This document shows positions 7,816 to 12,730 of a stretch of 12,730 nt of DNA, piece by piece. This DNA is from Bacteroidota bacterium (GTDB taxonomy: Bacteria; Bacteroidota; Bacteroidia; Flavobacteriales; Schleiferiaceae): the NCBI GenBank assembly GCA_003023665.1, contig PXYR01000045.1:1-12730 (forward strand), written 5' to 3'. A program made the position numbers and the translations under genes. Positions within the stretch are counted from its first letter, which is position 1. The number at the start of each line of letters is the position of its first letter. The notes under the pieces are model-generated. The model saw only the letters and a program-made list of their open reading frames with translations, did not search any database and was not told where the DNA came from.

Positions 7816-8253
7816 TTAGGATTCCTTCTTCTTTGCGTAGAAGTAAAGGCTGTGACTGCTTACATCTACATCGAAGACTTCCTCGATAGTTTTTTTAATG
7901 TTTTCAATTCTAGGATCGCAGAATTCAAATACTTCACCCGAATCCAATATCACATGATCATGTTGTCTATTGAAATAGGACTTCTCATAAAAGCTCTGGT
8001 TTTGACCAAATTGATGCTTTCGAATCAGTCCACAGGTGAGCAATAGCTCAATAGTATTGTATAAAGTAGCTCTTGAGACGCGGTAGTTTTTCGCTTTCAT
8101 GTTTAGATACAAGGTTTCTACATCAAAATGGTCGTTACTTTCGTAGACCTCTTTGAGTATAGCGAAGCGTTCGGGTGTTTTCCGTTGCTTGTTTTCTTCT
8201 AGAAAAGTGCTGAATACTTTTCTTACTTGTTCTTGTGCGTTCAATGTGCTCAT
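7816..8253 (-). CDS. Fur-family transcriptional regulator lacking the usual CxxC zinc motif
   Basis: This 145-residue protein has the Fur layout. A winged-helix DNA-binding half includes TPERFAILKEVYES (26-39) and the recognition region VSRATLYNTIELLLTCGLI (59-77). A metal-binding and dimerization half contains QHDHVILDSGEVFEFCDP (97-114), with H98, H100, E108 and E110 as likely ligands and H134 near the end. Typical Fur proteins have CxxCG after the HDH segment. Here that position reads LDSG, so the structural zinc cysteines are absent, leaving only C112 in the conserved EFCDP. The domain is otherwise intact, so this looks like a subfamily trait rather than decay. Whether it senses iron, zinc, peroxide or something else cannot be decided. 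It lies between rel (29 bp upstream) and purA (12 bp downstream) in the same direction and is probably part of that operon. Confidence 0.92.
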   Translation of the reverse strand: MSTLNAQEQVRKVFSTFLEENKQRKTPERFAILKEVYESNDHFDVETLYLNMKAKNYRVSRATLYNTIELLLTCGLIRKHQFGQNQSFYEKSYFNRQHDHVILDSGEVFEFCDPRIENIKKTIEEVFDVDVSSHSLYFYAKKKES

Positions 8254-8282
8254 TCGAGAACTAAAGCGCTAAAATACTTCTA

Positions 8283-10505
8283 CTAATTGAATTTACCCAC
8301 CCTATTTACACTGTTGATTCCTTCCAATGCTCGGATATTGTTAATAGTATCTGTTAAACCTACTTTATCTGCTACCTCAATGGTCAATTGACCTGTGAAT
8401 AACCCGTCGTCTACGGAGAAGGAAATGGCTTTAATATTGATGTTTAAGTCTCCTGATATGATTTTAGTTACATCATTTACAAGACCTACACGGTCCGCCC
8501 CGGTTATTTCAATATTTACGGTAACCTTAGCATTTTCTGTGGTTATCCAGGTAGCCTTCATCACTCTGTTGGCGAATCTGCTTTGTAGCATGACGGCATT
8601 GGGACAATCGTGACGGTGAATTTTTATTCCTTCCGCTGTTGTGATAAAACCAAATACACGCTCACCTGGAAGAGGATTACAGCATTTTGATAGGGTATAG
8701 TCTAATTGTTGTTCGTCATTTCCAAAGACTAATTCTACGTTTAAATTGGATTCACTTTTGCTCTTATTCTTTTGGTCCAATTTGGTTCTGGCATAAGGGC
8801 TCTTTACAATTCTAGACTTGAAATAATTCACGAGTCCTGATGTTTCCCGTGCGTATTGCCTTAATTTTTTGTTGTCAATAACACCAAGACCTACTTTGTA
8901 GAATAACTCTTCTGGATTTTTCAAGCCAAAGTAATTCACCAATTTTTGAATGTTGCTTGAGGTAGCTTTGAGCTTCAATACTCTAAGTTTTCGCTCCAAA
9001 ATGGTGTATCCCTGACCAGATATAATTTGTTTCTCCCTTTTTAAGGATCTTTTAATGCGTTGTTTAGCCTTACCAGTTTTAACAAATGCCAGCCAATCGT
9101 CCTTTGGTTCCTGTTTTATGGAGGTGAGTATTTCAATTTGATCTCCTGATTTCAAGGGCGTACTCATTGGGACGAGCTTTCCATTCACCTTAGTACCAAG
9201 GCAATGTGCACCCACCTCCGAATGTATGTCAAAGGCAAAATCAAGAGCAGTAGCCCCTTTTGGCAAAGTCAGCATTTCTCCTTTTGGCGTAAAGACAAAA
9301 ATCTCCGAAGCAAATAGGTTCATTTGAAAACTTTCAATGAAATCTTCATCATCGTTTTCAGGGTCTTCAAGAAACTCTCTAATCCTAACGAGCCATGAAT
9401 CTAACGAATTGGAACCAGAGCTATCTTCCTTGTATTTCCAGTGTGCAGCGAATCCATTTTCCGCCACATCGTCCATACGTGCTGTTCTGATTTGCACTTC
9501 CACCCAATGTCCGTCAGGCCCCATAACAGTGGTGTGTAAACTTTCATAACCGTTACTTTTTGGGGAAGAAATCCAATCTCGCAATCTCAATGGGTTAGGA
9601 CTAAAGTTTTCTGTGACTAAAGAATAAGCCTTCCAACAATCCGCTTTTTCTTGCTCGAGCTTGGAGTCAAGGATAATGCGAATGGCATATTTATCATACA
9701 CTTCTTCAAAACTAACGCCTTGATTTTTCATCTTTCTCCGGATGGAGTAGATACTTTTTGTTCTCTTTTTAATTTCAAAATGAAGACCTGCACTATCTAG
9801 TTCGCGCTCTACTGTCGCGACAAATTTATTGAGGTAAGACATGTCTGCCTTTTGTAGCGAATCCATTCTACCTTTAATATCTCCATATAATTCAGGATCA
9901 GTATACTTAAGGCTTTGATCTTCAAGCTCAGTTTTAATTCTGTAAAGACCAAGTCTGTGTGCTAACGGGGCATAAATGAATAAGGTTTCAGATGCTTTAG
10001 TCAATTGTTTATGAGAAGGCATTCCGTGCATGGTTCTCATGTTATGCATACGGTCCGCAATTTTGATCAGGATAACCCGAATATCATCACTAATGGTGAG
10101 TAACATTTTACGGTAATTCTCCAATTGCATATTCTGATCAACTGTGGTTACACCACTAATTTTGGTCAATCCGTCAATCAATTTGGCAATATTGGCGCCG
10201 AACATACTGCTGATGTCATCTAACGTATAGTCTGAATCCTCAACTACATCATGCATGAGCGCTGTTGCAATACTTGTGGGACCCAGTCCGATCTCAGTGG
10301 CAACTATCTGGGCGACTTCAATAGGATGGGTGATATAGGGTTCACCTGTTTTTCTTCGTATACCATTGTGAGCGTCATTGGCAAGCCGGAACGCTCGCTT
10401 GATTAGGTCAACGTCGTCTTTATCCGTTTTATATTCAATGCTATTCAGTAAGTCACCGAATGCACCATCAATTAACTCTTTATCCTTGGAACCCCAATCC
10501 GTCAT
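8283..10505 (-). CDS. rel: Bifunctional (p)ppGpp synthetase/hydrolase, Rel/SpoT family
   Basis: This long RelA-SpoT homologue (740 residues) makes and degrades the stringent-response alarmone (p)ppGpp. The HD hydrolase domain is intact: H46 in AHNG, HD at 85-86 in MHDVVED, and D151 in ADRMHNMR. The synthetase domain follows with SIYSIRRKMKNQ (251-262) and SPKSNGYESLHTTVMGP (314-330), then EVQIRT and AAHWKYKE. The charge-switch motif reads RLRD (307-310), the RxKD-like basic form seen in bifunctional enzymes rather than the acidic ExDD of synthetase-only RelA. The regulatory half has a TGS domain (about 400-462), a conserved-cysteine segment LSKCCNPLPGE (605-615) and a C-terminal ACT domain (about 660-735). 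All catalytic elements for both activities are present. Its ATG overlaps the stop of the RsmI-like gene as TAATG, and the Fur-family gene follows after 29 bp. Confidence 0.96.
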   Translation of the reverse strand: MTDWGSKDKELIDGAFGDLLNSIEYKTDKDDVDLIKRAFRLANDAHNGIRRKTGEPYITHPIEVAQIVATEIGLGPTSIATALMHDVVEDSDYTLDDISSMFGANIAKLIDGLTKISGVTTVDQNMQLENYRKMLLTISDDIRVILIKIADRMHNMRTMHGMPSHKQLTKASETLFIYAPLAHRLGLYRIKTELEDQSLKYTDPELYGDIKGRMDSLQKADMSYLNKFVATVERELDSAGLHFEIKKRTKSIYSIRRKMKNQGVSFEEVYDKYAIRIILDSKLEQEKADCWKAYSLVTENFSPNPLRLRDWISSPKSNGYESLHTTVMGPDGHWVEVQIRTARMDDVAENGFAAHWKYKEDSSGSNSLDSWLVRIREFLEDPENDDEDFIESFQMNLFASEIFVFTPKGEMLTLPKGATALDFAFDIHSEVGAHCLGTKVNGKLVPMSTPLKSGDQIEILTSIKQEPKDDWLAFVKTGKAKQRIKRSLKREKQIISGQGYTILERKLRVLKLKATSSNIQKLVNYFGLKNPEELFYKVGLGVIDNKKLRQYARETSGLVNYFKSRIVKSPYARTKLDQKNKSKSESNLNVELVFGNDEQQLDYTLSKCCNPLPGERVFGFITTAEGIKIHRHDCPNAVMLQSRFANRVMKATWITTENAKVTVNIEITGADRVGLVNDVTKIISGDLNINIKAISFSVDDGLFTGQLTIEVADKVGLTDTINNIRALEGINSVNRVGKFN

Positions 10506-11200
10506 TAATCTATTAGAAATATGGTTGGTCGTTTGTGTAAATCGGGAAGACTACCCACCCAATTCGCTATAGTCTTTGTTCTAATGTACTCATTTTCTAG
10601 AGTGATGTCGCAGGCTATACACAATTTAGTCTCCGGATGCATTATTTTGAGCAACTCATCCAGAAGCTTGTTATTGCGGTATGGCGTTTCCATAAATATT
10701 TGCGTAATACCGTCTTTGATATCCTTATTCATTGCCTGAAAAACCCTTTTACGGATTTGTTGATCAAAAGGAAGATAACCCCGAAAAGCAAATTGTTGTC
10801 CATTAAAACCGCTAGCCATTAAGGCTAAGAGGATAGAGGATGGGCCAACTAGAGGAATGACTTTTAGTCCTTTACGATGAGCTATGCTCACTATTTCAGC
10901 ACCAGGGTCCGCTATACAGGGTACACCAGCTTCCGAAATTATTCCGGCATTTTTTCCGTTTTCAATAGGTCTTAAAAAGCCAGGTAAATCCAAAGGATCG
11001 GTGTGTTTGTCAATGATTTCAACATGAATATCCTTTTGAATTTTATCTGGAAGTAGTCTTTTGATATACGCCCGAGCTGTTCTTTCATTTTCAACTATGA
11101 AATAATCCAAAGATTCTATGACTGATTTCACTTCATCTGGGAGAACAAATGAAAAATTGTCTTCTCCTAATGTATTTGGTATTAGGTATAAATCACCCAT
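10505..11200 (-). CDS. SAM-dependent methyltransferase, short RsmI-like tetrapyrrole-methylase fold
   Basis: This 231-residue protein has the tetrapyrrole methylase (class III) fold and resembles RsmI, the 2'-O-methyltransferase of 16S rRNA C1402. The N terminus GDLYLIPNTLGED corresponds to the GTLYLVATPIGN start of RsmI. SEAGVPCIADPG (89-100) matches the SDAGTPxISDPG SAM-site motif, followed by PLVGPSSILLALMASGF (116-132), RGYLP (140-144), METPYRNN (170-177) and RPTIFLI near the end. It is shorter than canonical RsmI (about 280 residues) and lacks the C-terminal extension. Several signature residues differ. It may therefore be a paralogue with another target, and no symbol is given. Its ATG lies within the last 8 bases of the phosphatase gene (ATGGGTGA), and its stop overlaps the rel start, so it is coupled on both sides. 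Confidence 0.88.
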   Translation of the reverse strand: MGDLYLIPNTLGEDNFSFVLPDEVKSVIESLDYFIVENERTARAYIKRLLPDKIQKDIHVEIIDKHTDPLDLPGFLRPIENGKNAGIISEAGVPCIADPGAEIVSIAHRKGLKVIPLVGPSSILLALMASGFNGQQFAFRGYLPFDQQIRKRVFQAMNKDIKDGITQIFMETPYRNNKLLDELLKIMHPETKLCIACDITLENEYIRTKTIANWVGSLPDLHKRPTIFLID

Positions 11201-11645
11201 TTAAATTGCTATTAAGGAATTCATCTAATGCCAGTTCTAACATGTCGTAAACTTCTTCAAATCCATTTTGTCCTCCAGTATATGGGTCAGGTACTTGTCT
11301 GTTTTCTTTTGGATAGACCTCATTCATTATTAATCGGACTTTTAATGCAGATTCTTCATCTGGCGCCAATCTCAATATGTTACTATAGTTTGACGAATCC
11401 ATTGCGAATATGATATCAAAGCGCTTAAAATCGTCTACAACAAATGGTCTAGATCTCTGTTGGTCTATGGCTATACCTCTTCCTTTCGCGGTAATAATTG
11501 ATCGTGTGTCCGGTCGTTCTCCTTCATGCCACCCGGAAGTTCCCGCACTATCAATGGTCCAATTCGAAGGAGCCTTATGTTCTAAAATTCCATGTGCTAG
11601 GGGCGAACGACAGATATTCCCTAAGCAAACCATTAATACCTTCAT
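11193..11645 (-). CDS. Low-molecular-weight protein tyrosine phosphatase family protein
   Basis: This 150-residue protein (from ATG 11645) has the complete active site of the LMW-PTP family: the P-loop CLGNICRS with nucleophile C7 and R13, and the general-acid loop DPYTGG with D120. Both are needed for Cys-phosphoenzyme hydrolysis of phosphotyrosine. In bacteria these enzymes often counter BY-kinases that control polysaccharide export, but no kinase or capsule gene is nearby; ArsC-type arsenate reduction is less likely because further conserved cysteines are lacking. I chose ATG 11645 because the N terminus MKVLMVCLGNICRS matches the family. An upstream in-frame TTG (11660) would lie inside the dnaA terminator stem and adds a non-conserved TLFF segment. 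The start codon directly follows the terminator T-tract, leaving no free ribosome-binding region. The 3' end overlaps the RsmI-like gene by 8 bp. Confidence 0.92.
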   Translation of the reverse strand: MKVLMVCLGNICRSPLAHGILEHKAPSNWTIDSAGTSGWHEGERPDTRSIITAKGRGIAIDQQRSRPFVVDDFKRFDIIFAMDSSNYSNILRLAPDEESALKVRLIMNEVYPKENRQVPDPYTGGQNGFEEVYDMLELALDEFLNSNLNG

Positions 11646-11682
11646 AAAAAAAAGAGTCAATACCCGAAGATACTGACTCTTT
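11646..11682 (-). terminator. Strong intrinsic terminator of dnaA
   Basis: The minus strand has a perfect 9-bp outer stem, AAAGAGTCA (11682-11674) with TGACTCTTT (11659-11651). It continues inward through GTATC and GGTAT (two G-U pairs) to a TTCG tetraloop, giving about 14 bp in all. A run of eight Ts overlaps and follows the stem. The two wobble pairs only form in minus-strand RNA, showing the direction. It lies 20 bases after the dnaA stop. The T-run ends at the ATG of the phosphatase. Confidence 0.92.
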
Positions 11683-11702
11683 CAAGCTTTCGTACAATAA
11701 AT

Positions 11703-12730
11703 TTAAGCGAGTGTTAATCTCTTTTGGAGATCGTCAACATAAGTTTTGAAACGTTTGTCAGTTTCTTTGAGGTTATTGACCGTACGACAAGCATGTAAGA
11801 CGGTTGCATGATCTTTATTCCCGCATTGCTGTCCAATTGAGGCAAGGCTATTTTTAGTTAGTTGTTTGGAAAAATACATGCTGAGTTGCCGTGCTTGGAC
11901 TATTTCTCTTTTTCTAGTCTTGGATTTCAGTAGTTCAAGTGGCATGTCGAAGTAATCACAAACTACCTTTTGGATAAAGTCAATAGAAATTTCTCGGGTA
12001 GTGCTTTTTACAAATTTGTCCACCATGGACTTCACCAATTCCATGGTGATTTCCTTTTTATTCAGAGAGCTTTGAGCAAGAATACTAATTAATGCTCCCT
12101 CTAACTCACGTACATTTGAGTTGATTGAATAGGCTATGAATTCAACAATATCATCTTCTACTTCAATCCCATCATTGTACAGCTTTTTGCCCAAAATGGC
12201 TACACGTGTTTCAAGACCTGGTTTTTGTAAGTCTGCGCTTAACCCCCACTTAAATCTACTTAATAATCGCTGTTCCATTCCTTGTAATTCAACAGGTGCA
12301 CGATCAGAGGTTAATATAATTTGTTTGCCGTTTTGGTGGAGATGATTAAAAATCTCAAAGAATACATCTTGTGTCTTTTCCTTTCCAGAAAAGCTTTGTA
12401 CGTCATCAATGATCAAGACATCTATCATTTGATAGAAGTGGACAAAATCATTTTTAGTGTTATTTCTAATACTGTCTATGAATTGCTGAGTAAATTTTTC
12501 AGCACTTACATATAGAACCGTTTTCTCTTGGTAGTTATCCTTTATTTCAACGCCTATTGCATGTGCAAGATGTGTCTTTCCCAAACCAACACCTCCGTAC
12601 AACATCAATGGATTAAAAGCTGTTCCACCAGGACTTTTTCCAACGGCCATACCTGCAGATCTCGCAAGACGATTACAATCTCCCTCAATAAAGTTTTCGA
12701 AAGTGTAATTCGGATTGAGCTGACTGTCAA
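11703..12730 (-). CDS. dnaA: Chromosomal replication initiator protein DnaA, 5' end outside window
   Basis: DnaA binds DnaA boxes at oriC as an ATP-dependent filament and opens the origin. The reading frame continues past an internal ATG (12650) to the right edge, adding DSQLNPNYTFENFIEGDCNR, the conserved start of domain III, so ATG 12650 is not the real start. About 341 residues are visible, covering domains III and IV; domains I and II are beyond the edge. In visible numbering: Walker A GGVGLGKT (45-52), Walker B LIIDD (105-109), sensor 1 TSD (140-142), the arginine-finger region RLLSRFKWG (154-162), sensor 2 NVRELEGAL (205-213), and the DnaA-box-reading motif GNKDHATVLHACR (303-315). All are intact. 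The TAA stop is followed by a strong terminator. I saw no cluster of DnaA boxes in this window, so the origin is elsewhere or beyond the right edge. Confidence 0.97.
   Translation of the reverse strand, partial: DSQLNPNYTFENFIEGDCNRLARSAGMAVGKSPGGTAFNPLMLYGGVGLGKTHLAHAIGVEIKDNYQEKTVLYVSAEKFTQQFIDSIRNNTKNDFVHFYQMIDVLIIDDVQSFSGKEKTQDVFFEIFNHLHQNGKQIILTSDRAPVELQGMEQRLLSRFKWGLSADLQKPGLETRVAILGKKLYNDGIEVEDDIVEFIAYSINSNVRELEGALISILAQSSLNKKEITMELVKSMVDKFVKSTTREISIDFIQKVVCDYFDMPLELLKSKTRKREIVQARQLSMYFSKQLTKNSLASIGQQCGNKDHATVLHACRTVNNLKETDKRFKTYVDDLQKRLTLA

Noticed and set aside
8254..8282. Short AGCGCT palindrome in the rel-fur gap as an operator
   Set aside because: Only six bases are symmetric and nothing resembling a Fur box surrounds it; too little to call.
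11646..11660. In-frame upstream TTG start for the tyrosine phosphatase (adds MTLFF)
   Set aside because: It lies inside the dnaA terminator stem and T-run, adds non-conserved residues, and ATG 11645 gives the family-standard N terminus.
12648..12650. ATG 12650 as the dnaA start
   Set aside because: The frame continues upstream to the window edge with conserved domain III sequence, so this is an internal methionine.
1..12730. Origin of replication (DnaA box cluster) near dnaA
   Set aside because: I found only partial TTATCC matches scattered in genes and no AT-rich non-coding stretch; any origin would have to be outside the window.
1..12730. Defence system, prophage, transposon or CRISPR array
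   Set aside because: All genes but one small membrane protein belong to known core families; no inverted-repeat ends, direct repeats or recombinase genes were seen.

Overview
The window looks like core chromosome of a Bacteroidota bacterium, probably of the flavobacterial branch. The evidence is an AT-rich sequence, a fused E1 alpha-beta 2-oxoacid dehydrogenase, an OstA/LptA-like multi-repeat protein, a Fur-family protein without the usual CxxC pair, matches to the Bacteroidota promoter box TAnnTTTG, and few obvious Shine-Dalgarno sites. Lineage is inferred from gene content, not from a marker search. Almost every base is coding; there are no gene-free stretches over 300 bases, and I saw no RNA genes, mobile elements, repeats or CRISPR arrays.

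Right-hand block (about 5027-12730, all minus strand, read right to left): dnaA (its 5' end is outside the window) ends in a strong intrinsic terminator. Then come a low-molecular-weight tyrosine phosphatase, a short RsmI-like tetrapyrrole-methylase-fold methyltransferase, a bifunctional Rel/SpoT (p)ppGpp enzyme, a Fur-family regulator, purA and an OstA-like envelope protein. Neighbours overlap by 8 bp or 1 bp, or are 12-29 bp apart, so phosphatase to ostA reads as one operon with several translationally coupled junctions. It joins replication initiation, stringent response, purine synthesis and outer-membrane biogenesis. A terminator-like hairpin lies at the start of ostA.

Middle (about 4400-5037): a small two-helix membrane protein (minus) and a MazG/PRA-PH-type NTP pyrophosphohydrolase (plus) diverge from a 41-bp gap. 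The pyrophosphohydrolase converges on ostA with an 11-bp overlap of coding ends.

Left-hand block (1-4366, minus): a fused E1 2-oxoacid dehydrogenase, an RsmB/NOP-family RNA m5C methyltransferase and murQ (3' end cut by the window edge), joined by TAATG and ATGA overlaps and so probably co-transcribed.

I found no convincing new multi-gene system. The most interesting signals are regulatory: a terminator hairpin directly abutting the phosphatase start codon, a terminator-like hairpin inside the ostA signal-peptide codons just after the purA stop, a consensus promoter box placed so that the small membrane protein would be made from a nearly leaderless mRNA, and altered metal-site motifs in E1 and in the Fur-family protein.
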